Assembly: GCF_019670005.1 (NCBI RefSeq)
Contig: NZ_AP019783.1
Span: forward strand, 2,196,150-2,260,149
Origin: Methylomagnum ishizawai
GTDB taxonomy: Bacteria > Pseudomonadota > Gammaproteobacteria > Methylococcales > Methylococcaceae
DNA: 64,000 bases
Direction: 5' to 3'
The notes under the pieces were generated by a model. That model was not told the origin of the DNA and made no database searches. It saw only the letters and a program-made list of their open reading frames with translations. The first letter of the stretch is position 1. Each line of letters starts with the position of its first letter. Shown here in pieces: positions 1 through 7,840 of this stretch. The position numbers and the translations under genes are program-made.

Positions 1-1
1 C

Positions 2-238
2 GCGATTTTCATCGCCGCGATGTATCCAAAAATAAGCGCCAAGATCGAGCCATTTAATAATAGCTCCGTGGTTTTGGGTGCCGCAAAAATCATTGTGGAT
101 AATAGGCCAGTGCCCAGCCCGTATAATGATGGGCAAATCACCCAGATCAAGGCTTGGCTGGAAAAAATAAATGCCGCGCCAGAAGATAAGCAAGCGGATA
201 TGTTGAAAGATTATCCTTTAACCAAAGGCGGCGGCTGA
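2..238 (+). CDS. C-terminal fragment of unidentified protein (runs off left edge)
   Basis: The reading frame is open from base 2 to a TGA at 236-238, and it also contains an internal ATG at 20, so the true start probably lies outside the window. The visible 79 residues begin with a hydrophobic stretch (AIFIAAM) and end in a charged tail finishing KGGG. Codons are more A/T-ending than in the rest of the window. I do not recognise a family. A short protein starting at base 20 is possible, but no ribosome-binding site is visible there. Confidence 0.5.
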   Translation, partial: AIFIAAMYPKISAKIEPFNNSSVVLGAAKIIVDNRPVPSPYNDGQITQIKAWLEKINAAPEDKQADMLKDYPLTKGGG

Positions 239-325
239 AATACCTGGGGTTTCTGACATCGCCCGCCATCCCGCCGAGGCGGAAGCGCCATTCCCTACCA
301 CCCTCCAACCCGACGATGTGAAACC

Positions 326-982
326 ATGACCACCGCCGCCCAGCCCGAACCCAACCCCGGACAACCCCCGGCCCCCAGCCCCTATCCCACGGTGCAAATC
401 CTCCAGGCCGCCATGGCCCATCGCGATGCGATCCGGCGCTCCTTCGAATCGCAACGCGCCACCCTGGCCGAGGCCATCGCCGCCCAAAGGCAGGCCGTGA
501 CCCAGGCGGTCGCCAACACCCAGCGCAGCCCGGACACGCCGCCCGGCCCTGCGGGTCCGTCGCCGGGAGCCGCCGTGGTCCCGGAGGCCGACGCGGGCGT
601 CGTGGTGGATGGCCAGGAAGCCGCCGGGGGCGTGGAACCGGCCCCGGTCCCGGCGGCGCATGACGCCATGCCGGCGCGCGAGGTGGTGGTGCCCGTGGGA
701 TCCACCCCCACCGAGAAGTTGATCGTCGCCCTGAGCCTCCTGACCACGCCGGGCACCCTCGCCGCCAAGAGCGCCGCCGCCCAGCGGGCGATGGCGACCC
801 AGCAATTCCTCGAGGCCCTCAAGGTCCTGATCGCGGAGGAAGTCGCGAGACGGCTGCCGGGCGGGGAGGCCAAACCGCCCGCCGAACCGGTCCCGGCGGT
901 CGGGGCCGTAGCCGACGGGACCGAACCGTCCGTTCCGGTGCCGGAGGACGACGCGCCGGAACCGGCGGTCGACGCGGCCTGA
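326..982 (+). CDS. Hypothetical Ala/Pro-rich protein
   Basis: This is a 218-residue open frame with no recognisable family. A helical, charged N-terminal segment (about residues 22-65, with HRDAIRRSFESQRATLAEAI) is followed by a Pro/Ala/Val-rich linker (about 66-130), a second helical segment (about 130-175, with EKLIVALSLLTTPGTLAAK) and an acidic Pro-rich tail. There is no signal peptide or membrane segment. An overlapping minus-strand frame is longer but Arg/Gly-rich and looks like an antisense artefact. The ATG at 326 lacks a good Shine-Dalgarno sequence, so the start is uncertain. Confidence 0.5.
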   Translation: MTTAAQPEPNPGQPPAPSPYPTVQILQAAMAHRDAIRRSFESQRATLAEAIAAQRQAVTQAVANTQRSPDTPPGPAGPSPGAAVVPEADAGVVVDGQEAAGGVEPAPVPAAHDAMPAREVVVPVGSTPTEKLIVALSLLTTPGTLAAKSAAAQRAMATQQFLEALKVLIAEEVARRLPGGEAKPPAEPVPAVGAVADGTEPSVPVPEDDAPEPAVDAA

Positions 983-1082
983 AGTCCAGGCTTGGGGTAT
1001 GGTGGGGCTGGAACGGGCCGTGTTCCGGCCCGGCTTGGAGCGGGGGCGGTCGCGGTCCGCGCCGTTCCCCCTCCGGGACGGA

Positions 1083-1979
1083 TCAGTAATCGTCCGGGTG
1101 GTCGCCCAGGCTATCGCGGAGGCGGCCCCCACGGAGTTGGTCGCGGGCTTGCTGGACGCGCTTGCGGGTGTTGGCCTCGGTCAAGCCCAGTTGCCGGGCG
1201 ATCTCGGCATAGGACAGGTGTTCCACGGTCCGCAGCAGCAGCGGCTCGCGCAGGCCGGCGGGCAATTCCAGGATCGAGCGGTATAAATCCTCCAGCGACT
1301 GGCGGATCCTCACGATGTCCTCCGGGGACTGGGCGCGGCCGCCCGGCTCCGGCGGCAGGTTCTCGTACTCCTCCGCCTCCGCTTCCATGAACAAATCCCG
1401 TCGGCGCTTGGCGCTGCGGTGCCCATCGATGCAGGCATTGTGGAGGATCGTCGTCAGCCAGGCCTGGGTATTGGCGACTTCCCCGGCGGATTCCACGAAA
1501 TGATGCAAAGCCTTGAGCATGGTCGTGCTGAGGACGTCCTCCGCGTCCTCGCGGTGGCTGTCCAAGAGGTGCAGGCTTTTCTTGCGCAGGTAGTCGTGGT
1601 GCTGTAGCCAGACCTGCCAGAAGGAATGCCGGAGCAGTTCCTCCGCCGGGGCGAAGCCTGGGGGGTTGAGGGATTGGGCGATGATTTCGGCGGGGGAGCG
1701 GGGGGGCTGTTGGCGTCCGCCGCGGAATCCGGCGGGATTGAGGGATTGGGCGATGACTTCGGCGGGCGAGAGGGTTTTCCGGGATTTGGGGCGGGATGGG
1801 GCGGGGTGGGGGGGATAGGGGCGTTCGGCGCCGTAGTCGCCATAGCCGGGTTCCGCTTCCGAAAAATAGGGCGCTTCCTGGCCGTAATCTTCCCGGTAAG
1901 GGGTGTCCCCGCGCTCGTGCGGGGTGGTATCAGGGCCAGTGGTTGTTTTGCGCCGTCCGGGGAATTTGATGACACTCAT
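1083..1979 (-). CDS. ECF-type sigma-70 family sigma factor with N-terminal extension
   Basis: The 298-residue product would direct RNA polymerase to a regulon I cannot identify. Region 2 lies at about residues 115-190, with EDAEDVLSTTMLKAL and TQAWLTTILHNACIDGHR. Region 4 is at about 225-285, with ELPAGLREPLLLRTVEHLSYAEIARQLGL followed by an HTH recognition helix. The first ~110 residues are unusual for the ECF group (normally ~180-200 aa): they are Pro/Tyr-rich and contain a duplicated motif, SPAEVIAQSLNPAGF at 71-85 and SPAEIIAQSLNPPGF at 95-109. I chose the ATG at 1979, preceded by AAGGA, over a GTG 81 bases upstream with no ribosome-binding site. No anti-sigma gene is adjacent. Confidence 0.8.
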   Translation of the reverse strand: MSVIKFPGRRKTTTGPDTTPHERGDTPYREDYGQEAPYFSEAEPGYGDYGAERPYPPHPAPSRPKSRKTLSPAEVIAQSLNPAGFRGGRQQPPRSPAEIIAQSLNPPGFAPAEELLRHSFWQVWLQHHDYLRKKSLHLLDSHREDAEDVLSTTMLKALHHFVESAGEVANTQAWLTTILHNACIDGHRSAKRRRDLFMEAEAEEYENLPPEPGGRAQSPEDIVRIRQSLEDLYRSILELPAGLREPLLLRTVEHLSYAEIARQLGLTEANTRKRVQQARDQLRGGRLRDSLGDHPDDY

Positions 1980-2945
1980 ATTCCTTACCCTAGGGAGGTC
2001 GTGGTCGCTGGGCGTACAGGGTAAAGGACGATTGCCGGGGGTGTTTGTGAATTTATTCACACCAGGGTTATGATAGTTTAGGCGGGCTATTGCGATAGGA
2101 ATAGGCGGCTCTGCGCTAAAAGGGGATTTATATGGATTTTTTTATATAAAAATCAATGGCTTAATTTTTATATTGCAAGGTGTATCGCGGTTTTTGCTAG
2201 CGTTATTGGGCGCTTTGTCTCCACGGGGGCTGGGCGCGGATTTGGGATGCCTTGTATTTTAAAAGTTACTTGTGGTTTGGGTGGTTGGTGGCGAGGGTTT
2301 TGAGACCGGCTTTGATGGGATATTGCGCCACCGGTTTTGATGATTTACTGATGCGTAAATTTGGATAATAAAATAATATTTATTTGTTTTTTTATGGTGG
2401 TATTAGCAAGGGTTTTTATGATGCGATGAACGTGGGTGGATCGCCCGGTTTTGCCCCTATTCCCGTTATCGTTCGGTGCCGATATGGCTGGAGGCTGTCC
2501 CCGCCGGTTTGCCGCTCCCATGTACGCCGTGGCAGCCCTAGGTGCCGTGGAAACAAGCATGGATGTCACTCATTGAAAATTTTGTCCAAATAAAAGATTT
2601 TATTTTATTTAAAAATTACATTAATTTGGTTTTTGTATTTTAATAATGCATCTCTCAGTGTTGAGTGTGCTATTTGATGCGGAATAAGTGTAAATGCCTT
2701 TTTGCGGACGGGACTGTAAGCCCATGGATGTGTATTTGTAGCGGTGGCGGCGACCTGGAATCGCCAGATTATCGGGATGTCCCGATTTCATATCGGATGG
2801 TCGAAGCGCGGGGTTATCGCTTGATGGAAGGAAAAACCAACGGTTTTCATGGGAATATCCATCCGTGGAATCCGGTGTCGCGGGCGGGAACAGGTTGGGT
2901 GGGAGATATCTCGGCGGGGTGGTGGATTGCGACGGGGTCCGGGCC
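1980..2945. other. Long AT-rich non-coding stretch
   Basis: About 970 bases separate the sigma factor start from the FAA-hydrolase stop. Much of 2060-2670 is A/T-rich with runs of T and A (for example 2130-2180 and 2350-2400), in sharp contrast to the genes on both sides. Short frames exist on both strands, but none has protein-like composition, a ribosome-binding site or a recognisable domain. It probably holds the sigma factor promoter and possibly old, decayed sequence. Confidence 0.5.
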
Positions 2946-3635
2946 TCACGCCGACGCCGCGACCTGTGCCGTCAAGGCCAAGCCGTGGTCCAGCAAGCGG
3001 GCTTCCAGCGTATCCCCCGGCGCTAGGCGCGAGACGCCCTCTGGTGTGCCGGTGAAGATCAAGTCCCCCGCCCGCAAGCTGAAATGGCGCGAGAGATAAG
3101 CGACCAACTCCCCGAAGCCGAACAACATGTCCCCGGTGTTGCCGGCTTGGCGGAGCAGGCCGTTGACCCGGAGTTCGAAGGCCAGCCGGGCCGGGTCGGC
3201 CACTTGCGCGGCGGGCAGGAACGGGCTGATGGGACCGAAGCTGTCGCAACCCTTGGCGATGGCCCAGGGATTGCCCTCGGCCTGGGCCTGGCGCTGCCAA
3301 TCGCGGGCGGTGATGTCGATGCCCAGCCCATAGCCCGCGATATGGTCCTGGGCCGTTCCGGGCGGGATATGGCGTCCGCCCCGGCCCAGCAGGACGACGA
3401 TTTCCAATTCGTGCTGCACGTCCCGGCTGTCCGGCGGCAGGACCACCACGCCGCCGCCGTCCAGCAGCGAGGTCGCCGCCTTGAGGAAGACCACCGGCTC
3501 CGGCGGCGGTTCGTTGCCGAGTTCGCGGGCGTGGGCGGCGTAGTTGCGGCCTATGCCGAACACGGTGCCGACCGGCACCGCGCCCGTGCCTTGGAGGTGG
3601 ACGGTGATGGACGGGGGGGCTTGGAAAGCGCTCAT
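2946..3635 (-). CDS. Fumarylacetoacetate hydrolase (FAH) family protein
   Basis: This 229-residue protein is a short FAH-fold hydrolase of the acylpyruvase/fumarylpyruvase type, which cleaves C-C bonds in acylpyruvate-like substrates or decarboxylates oxaloacetate, using a divalent metal. Visible family motifs are IGRNYAAHARELG near residue 27, the metal-ligand segment QHELEIVVLLG near 73, GYGLGIDITARDWQ near 101 and FTGTPEGV near 194. Its ATG overlaps the stop of the upstream 72-aa gene as ATGA, which implies translational coupling. It is the third gene of an fchA - orphan - FAH operon. The actual substrate cannot be told from sequence. Confidence 0.85.
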   Translation of the reverse strand: MSAFQAPPSITVHLQGTGAVPVGTVFGIGRNYAAHARELGNEPPPEPVVFLKAATSLLDGGGVVVLPPDSRDVQHELEIVVLLGRGGRHIPPGTAQDHIAGYGLGIDITARDWQRQAQAEGNPWAIAKGCDSFGPISPFLPAAQVADPARLAFELRVNGLLRQAGNTGDMLFGFGELVAYLSRHFSLRAGDLIFTGTPEGVSRLAPGDTLEARLLDHGLALTAQVAASA

Positions 3636-3850
3636 GGCGGGGAGTCCTCGCTGTGGGTGGGGGGGATCAGGGTCGAACGCGCCGCCGCTTCCCGCGCCTC
3701 CCGTTCCGGCAGCCCGGCCTCGAACATCATCACCGCCATGCGTTCGGCGAAGGCGGTGGCGCGGTCGCCGTCCGGCATGGGCAAGGCTTGCGCCTTGGCC
3801 CAGGCGAACAGCCAGCGGATGTCTTTCTGATGCTGGGGCAGTGCCTTCAT
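3632..3850 (-). CDS. Small hypothetical protein between fchA and FAH gene
   Basis: This 72-residue soluble, Ala/Arg-rich protein has no family I recognise. It is mostly helical in character (DIRWLFAWAKAQALPMPDGDRATAFAERMAVMMFEAGL). It starts 35 bases after fchA and its stop overlaps the FAH start by four bases (ATGA at 3632-3635), so it looks like a genuine coupled operon member. No Shine-Dalgarno sequence is evident. A role as a small partner of one of its neighbours is only inference. Confidence 0.6.
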   Translation of the reverse strand: MKALPQHQKDIRWLFAWAKAQALPMPDGDRATAFAERMAVMMFEAGLPEREAREAAARSTLIPPTHSEDSPP

Positions 3851-3885
3851 GGCGGCGGCGGTTGCCGGGCCGCGCTTGAATCCTC

Positions 3886-4509
3886 CTAAAGCTTGCCCTT
3901 CACCAGGGCGTAGACCTCGCGGTCCGTCTCCTCCATGCCCGCCATGATGCGGTCCAGTTCGGCGAGGCGCGAGGCGACGAATTCCCCGTCCTTGATCGAA
4001 CCCACGTTGACATGGACGTTCAGCGCCGAACAGCGTAGGGCCGCGTAGCCCGCCGCCACCGCCGCCCCGGCGTCGCTGACCACGTTGCGGTTGCCCTTTT
4101 CCGCCGCGATCCGGCTCAGGCGGACGATTTCGGCGCAGGCGCGGGCGCAGTCCAAGGGCACGTCGGTGGCGGTCTTGAGCGCGGCCTGGATGGCCTCGGT
4201 GCGGGCTTGTTTCTGGGCGTCGGTGTCCTTGGGCAGGCCGTAGGCGCCCATCACCTGGTTGAACGCCTCGACATCGGCCCGGATCAGGTCGGTGAGGCGG
4301 GCGCGGAGGTCCTCCGCCTGGGCCAGCATGGCCCGCATTTCGTCCTCGACCGCTTCGTAGTTCTTCTTACCCACGGTCAGGTTGCCCACCATGCCCACCA
4401 GGGCGGCGCCCATGGCCCCCATGATGGCCGCCGCGCTACCGCCGCCGGGGGCGGGTGCCTTGCTGGCCAGTGCATCCAAGAAATGTTCGATGGGTTGGTC
4501 TTTGATCAT
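3886..4509 (-). CDS. fchA: Methenyltetrahydrofolate cyclohydrolase (FchA / FTCD_C family)
   Basis: The 207-residue protein belongs to the cyclodeaminase/cyclohydrolase family. In methylotrophs Fch interconverts methenyl- and formyl-tetrahydrofolate, the step after MtdA in carrying C1 units to the serine cycle and biosynthesis. The diagnostic Gly-rich substrate loop APAPGGGSAAAIMGAMGAAL is at about residues 19-38, and the length matches stand-alone Fch proteins. The later segment RNVVSDAGAAVAAGYAAL is also typical. The ATG at 4509 follows GGGAGCGACTCC, a good ribosome-binding site. It is divergent from mtdA across 180 bases, which supports a shared C1 role. Confidence 0.92.
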   Translation of the reverse strand: MIKDQPIEHFLDALASKAPAPGGGSAAAIMGAMGAALVGMVGNLTVGKKNYEAVEDEMRAMLAQAEDLRARLTDLIRADVEAFNQVMGAYGLPKDTDAQKQARTEAIQAALKTATDVPLDCARACAEIVRLSRIAAEKGNRNVVSDAGAAVAAGYAALRCSALNVHVNVGSIKDGEFVASRLAELDRIMAGMEETDREVYALVKGKL

Positions 4510-4628
4510 GGAGTCGCTCCCTGGGGCCGGTACTGCGGAAAAGGGGCCGGATTATAAAGCACCCGCCCCGCCCCGAAACCTGATTTGCCAGAGACGGGCC
4601 GCTGCGCTACCGTTGACAATCCTTCCGG

Positions 4629-4648
4629 CCCGAGGCTCCGGCCTCGGG
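4629..4648. repeat. Perfect 8-bp hairpin in the fchA-mtdA divergent region
   Basis: CCCGAGGC is followed by a four-base loop TCCG and then GCCTCGGG. It lies 42 bases upstream of mtdA, within the divergent region. Similar short hairpins built around CTCCG occur elsewhere in the window, for example at 59016-59029. It could be a dispersed repeat rather than an operator. Confidence 0.5.
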
Positions 4649-4689
4649 TGCCCATCCCCCGCCGGAGATTCCGGCTCCAGCTTTTCCGC

Positions 4690-5556
4690 ATGGCTATGAA
4701 AAAACTCCTGTTCCAATTCGATACCGATACCTATCCGTCCGTGTTCGATACCGTGGTGGCCTACGACGGCGGGGCCGACCAGGTCATCGGCCATGGCGGC
4801 TTGACGCCCGAAACCGTCGGTCCCTTGGTCGAGGGCACCATCTTCACCCGCGCCCCCAAGGACAAGAAGCATACCGCGATCTTCGTCGGCGGCAGCGATA
4901 TGGTGGCCGGACAGGACTTGCTGAAGGCGGTGAAGAAGAAGTTCTTCGCCGATTTCCGGGTCTCGGTGATGCTGGACAGCAATGGCAGCAACACCACGGC
5001 GGCGGCGGGCGTGGCCAAGCTCCTGGGCAGCGGGGCCATCGCCGGGAAACGCGCCGTGGTGCTGGCCGGGACCGGACCCGTGGGCCAACGGGCGGCGGTG
5101 ATGCTGGCCCGCGAGGGCGCGGCGGAGGTCGCCATCACTTCCCGCGTGCTAGCCCGCGCCGAACGGGCTTGCCAGGACATGAAGGCGCGGTTCGGGGTCG
5201 ATTTGGTGCCGGTCGAGGCGTTCGACGGCGACGCGCGGGGCCGGGCCATCGCCGAGGCCCAGATCGTGTTCGCGGCGGGCGCGGCGGGGGTGGAACTCCT
5301 GGAAGCCCGCCATTGGCAGGACAACCCGAATATCGAACTGATGGCCGACGCCAACGCCACCCCGCCCATCGGCATCGGCGGCACCGATATGATGGACCGG
5401 GGCGCGCTGCGCGAGGGCAAGATCGTGTGGGGGGCCATCGGTTTCGGCACTTTGAAGCTGGCCCTGCACCGGGCTTGCATCGCCAAGCTGTTCGAGGCCA
5501 ATAACCAAATCCTCGACGCCGAGGAAATCTTCGCCATCGCCAAAGCCATGGCCTGA
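4690..5556 (+). CDS. mtdA: NADP-dependent methylene-H4F / methylene-H4MPT dehydrogenase MtdA
   Basis: MtdA oxidises methylene-tetrahydrofolate or methylene-tetrahydromethanopterin with NADP+ in methylotrophs. The protein (288 aa, family length) opens with KKLLFQFDTDTYPSVFD and has VMLDSNGSNTTAAAGVA at about residues 95-111. The Rossmann dinucleotide site is AVVLAGTGPVGQRAAVML. The C-terminal LKLALHRACIAKLFE matches the family as I remember it from Methylobacterium MtdA, better than MtdB. ATG codons at 4690 and 4696 are both plausible starts, and neither has a strong ribosome-binding site. The divergent fchA supplies the next enzyme in the pathway. Confidence 0.93.
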   Translation: MAMKKLLFQFDTDTYPSVFDTVVAYDGGADQVIGHGGLTPETVGPLVEGTIFTRAPKDKKHTAIFVGGSDMVAGQDLLKAVKKKFFADFRVSVMLDSNGSNTTAAAGVAKLLGSGAIAGKRAVVLAGTGPVGQRAAVMLAREGAAEVAITSRVLARAERACQDMKARFGVDLVPVEAFDGDARGRAIAEAQIVFAAGAAGVELLEARHWQDNPNIELMADANATPPIGIGGTDMMDRGALREGKIVWGAIGFGTLKLALHRACIAKLFEANNQILDAEEIFAIAKAMA

Positions 5557-5598
5557 GCGGATATCCCTTCCACCCCCACATCCCCGCCTCGATCCAGG

Positions 5599-5632
5599 AA
5601 AAAAGCCGATGGCCTGCGAAGGCGCATCGGCT
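5599..5632 (-). terminator. Rho-independent terminator of the encapsulin operon
   Basis: Read on the minus strand, an 8-bp stem (AGCCGATG with CATCGGCT), extended by an inner GCC/GGC pair, is followed directly by six T residues. It begins 18 bases after the stop of the cysteine desulfurase gene, the last gene of the operon. On the plus strand the same hairpin lies about 47 bases after mtdA, so it may work in both directions, though the plus-strand T-run is poor. Confidence 0.85.
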
Positions 5633-5650
5633 GTTTCCGGGGCGGTTCAA

Positions 5651-7840
5651 TCAGCGGCGCAGGCCATAACTGCCGCCTTGGATCCGGCGCACGGCATCGA
5701 CCAGGGTGTCGATTTCCGCGCGGGTGTTGTAGAACGCCAGTGAAGGCCGCACCGTCGCCTCCTGCCCGAAACGGCGCAGGATGGGCTGGGCGCAATGATG
5801 GCCGGAGCGCACCGCGATCCCTTCGCGGTTCAGCGCCTCGCCCACTTCCTCCGGGCGGAAGCCTTGCAGCACGAAGGACAACACCCCGGCCTTGTCCGGC
5901 GCGGTGCCGATCAAGGTCAGGCCGGGCACGCCCAGCAAGCCCTCGGTGGCATAGCACAATAGTTCATGCTCGTAGCGGCTGATATTGTCGATACCGATCC
6001 GCTCGACATAGTCCAAGGCCGCGCCCAATCCCACCGCGTCGGCGATATTGCCGGTCCCGGCCTCGAAACGGGCGGGCGCTCCGTGGTAGACCGTGCGCTC
6101 GAAGGTCACGTCCTGGATCATATTGCCGCCGCCCTGCCAAGGCGGCATGGCGTTGAGCAGGTCCAGCTTGCCATACACCGCCCCGATCCCGGTCGGTCCG
6201 AACACCTTGTGGCCGGAAAACACATACCAATCGCAATCCAGCGCCTGCACATCGGCCCGCATATGCGAGACCGCCTGCGCCCCGTCTAGCAAGACCCGCG
6301 CCCCGTGGCGGTGGGCGATTTCGATCATTTCCTGGGCGGGCGTCACCGTGCCCAGCGCGTTCGAGACCTGGGAGAACGCCACCAGCTTGGTGCGGGCGTT
6401 GAATAGCCCCTCGTATTCGTCCAGCAGGATTTGGCCGCGGTCGTCCACCGGGGCGACCCGCAGCCTGGCCCCGGTTTCGGCGCATAGCCGCTGCCAGGGC
6501 ACGATATTGGCGTGATGCTCCAGCCAGCTGATGACGATCTCGTCGTCCTTGCCGATATGGCGGCGGCCCCAGCTTTGGGCGATCAGGTTGATGCCCTCGG
6601 TGGTGCCGCGCACGAAGACGATCTCGTCGCTGCTGGAAGCGTTGAGGAACCGGGCGACCTTGTCCCTGGCCGCCTCGTAGGCGTCGGTGGCGCGTGCCGC
6701 CAACTCGTGGGCCGCCCGGTGGATGTTGGAGTTTTCGCAGGAATAGAAATACGCGAGCCGGTCGATCACCGCCTGGGGTTTTTGGGTGGTGGCGGCGTTG
6801 TCCAGCCAGATGAGGGGGCGTCCATGCACGCGTTCCTGGAGGATGGGGAAATCCCGGCGCACGGCCAGCACATCGAAGCCCGGATGGGCGGAGGTCTGGC
6901 CGGGGCCGGGTCCGGACCCAGGGCGGGCCGGTTCGGGCTGGGAGGCTCCCGAGGTCGAGTGGAGTTCGTCGAGGAAGTAGAAAGAGAGGGCCGATAGCTC
7001 GCCCCCGGCGGTCTCGGGCGAACCTTGGGGCGGCGTCCAGCCGGTTCCCGCGGGTTGCGAGCCGGGCACGCCCGCCCGCGTCCCCGGCGAAGGGATGTCC
7101 GTCAGCTCCGGGAACTCGAATTCCCCATCGCGGGGTTTGAGTGCCACCGGGGGCGCGGAGCGCGGCGGCGTCGTTTGGGCCGCGTCCAGGAAATAGAACG
7201 GGCTGGCCCCGGCCGGTCCCGCGGGTTGCCCCGGAGCGCCGGCCACGGCGGCGGGCTGGGCGTAGCGCCCGGCCTCGCTGGGTTGCTGGAAGGCCGAGGC
7301 GGGCGGCACCGCGCCCGCCAAGGGCAGGGAACCCGCCTCGACGCCGGGGGTCGCCGGAGGCGTCGAGCCCCATTGCGAACCCGGAATCCCCGAGCGGTGT
7401 GGCTGCACCCGCGGTCCCAAGGTGGAGACCACATTCGGCAGGACCGAATTCAGGCTGGGGTCGATGCCGGGCCGGTCGGGCCGCAACGCCGGCACCGTCC
7501 CGGCGCTGGCGGGCTGGGCCGCCCGCAGGAAATACAACGGCGCTTCGCCATCGCCGCCGCTGGGCGCGGTGGCGAGCGCCGCCGGTTGCTGGCCGGAGCC
7601 GCCCGCCAGGACGGCGGGCAGCTTGCGGAGGTCGGCTTCGTCGGGCAAATCCCCCAGCGGCGCGGCGGATGCGGCCACCGGTGCCACGTTCAGGGCCGAC
7701 CCGCCGGAGGCTCCCGGCAGGGTGGCGAAGAACTCGTTGGCGAGCCGGGCCAACACCGCCGGATCGGGCAGGCCGGACGGCACCGTCCCGCCGGGCGGAT
7801 TAGCGGTATTCAGGCTTGTAGTCATGGTACTTGCCCACAT
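5651..7840 (-). CDS. Cysteine desulfurase, encapsulin cargo with long N-terminal extension
   Basis: The C-terminal part (about residues 321-729) is a SufS-type PLP cysteine desulfurase, which releases sulfur from cysteine as an enzyme persulfide. The PLP lysine is K545 in SGHK and the catalytic cysteine is C683 in RSGHHCAQP. The first ~320 residues are low-complexity Pro/Ala/Gly-rich and probably disordered. They hold an amphipathic DPAVLARLANEFFATLPG near 26-43 and three YFL motifs (LYFLRAAQ 102, FYFLDAAQ 215, FYFLDEL 287). In family 2A encapsulins such an extension targets the enzyme into the shell. The start overlaps the encapsulin gene: ATG at 7840 or 7825, neither with a clear ribosome-binding site. 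Confidence 0.93.
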   Translation of the reverse strand: MWASTMTTSLNTANPPGGTVPSGLPDPAVLARLANEFFATLPGASGGSALNVAPVAASAAPLGDLPDEADLRKLPAVLAGGSGQQPAALATAPSGGDGEAPLYFLRAAQPASAGTVPALRPDRPGIDPSLNSVLPNVVSTLGPRVQPHRSGIPGSQWGSTPPATPGVEAGSLPLAGAVPPASAFQQPSEAGRYAQPAAVAGAPGQPAGPAGASPFYFLDAAQTTPPRSAPPVALKPRDGEFEFPELTDIPSPGTRAGVPGSQPAGTGWTPPQGSPETAGGELSALSFYFLDELHSTSGASQPEPARPGSGPGPGQTSAHPGFDVLAVRRDFPILQERVHGRPLIWLDNAATTQKPQAVIDRLAYFYSCENSNIHRAAHELAARATDAYEAARDKVARFLNASSSDEIVFVRGTTEGINLIAQSWGRRHIGKDDEIVISWLEHHANIVPWQRLCAETGARLRVAPVDDRGQILLDEYEGLFNARTKLVAFSQVSNALGTVTPAQEMIEIAHRHGARVLLDGAQAVSHMRADVQALDCDWYVFSGHKVFGPTGIGAVYGKLDLLNAMPPWQGGGNMIQDVTFERTVYHGAPARFEAGTGNIADAVGLGAALDYVERIGIDNISRYEHELLCYATEGLLGVPGLTLIGTAPDKAGVLSFVLQGFRPEEVGEALNREGIAVRSGHHCAQPILRRFGQEATVRPSLAFYNTRAEIDTLVDAVRRIQGGSYGLRR

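Noticed and set aside
218-1132. A 304-residue minus-strand frame overlapping the 218-aa orphan
   Set aside because: It is Arg/Gly/His-rich with no domain, starts without a ribosome-binding site, and overlaps the more protein-like plus-strand frame.
2345-2569. A 74-residue minus-strand frame in the AT-rich intergenic stretch
   Set aside because: There is no ribosome-binding site, family or neighbour support, and the composition shifts abruptly inside it, suggesting chance.
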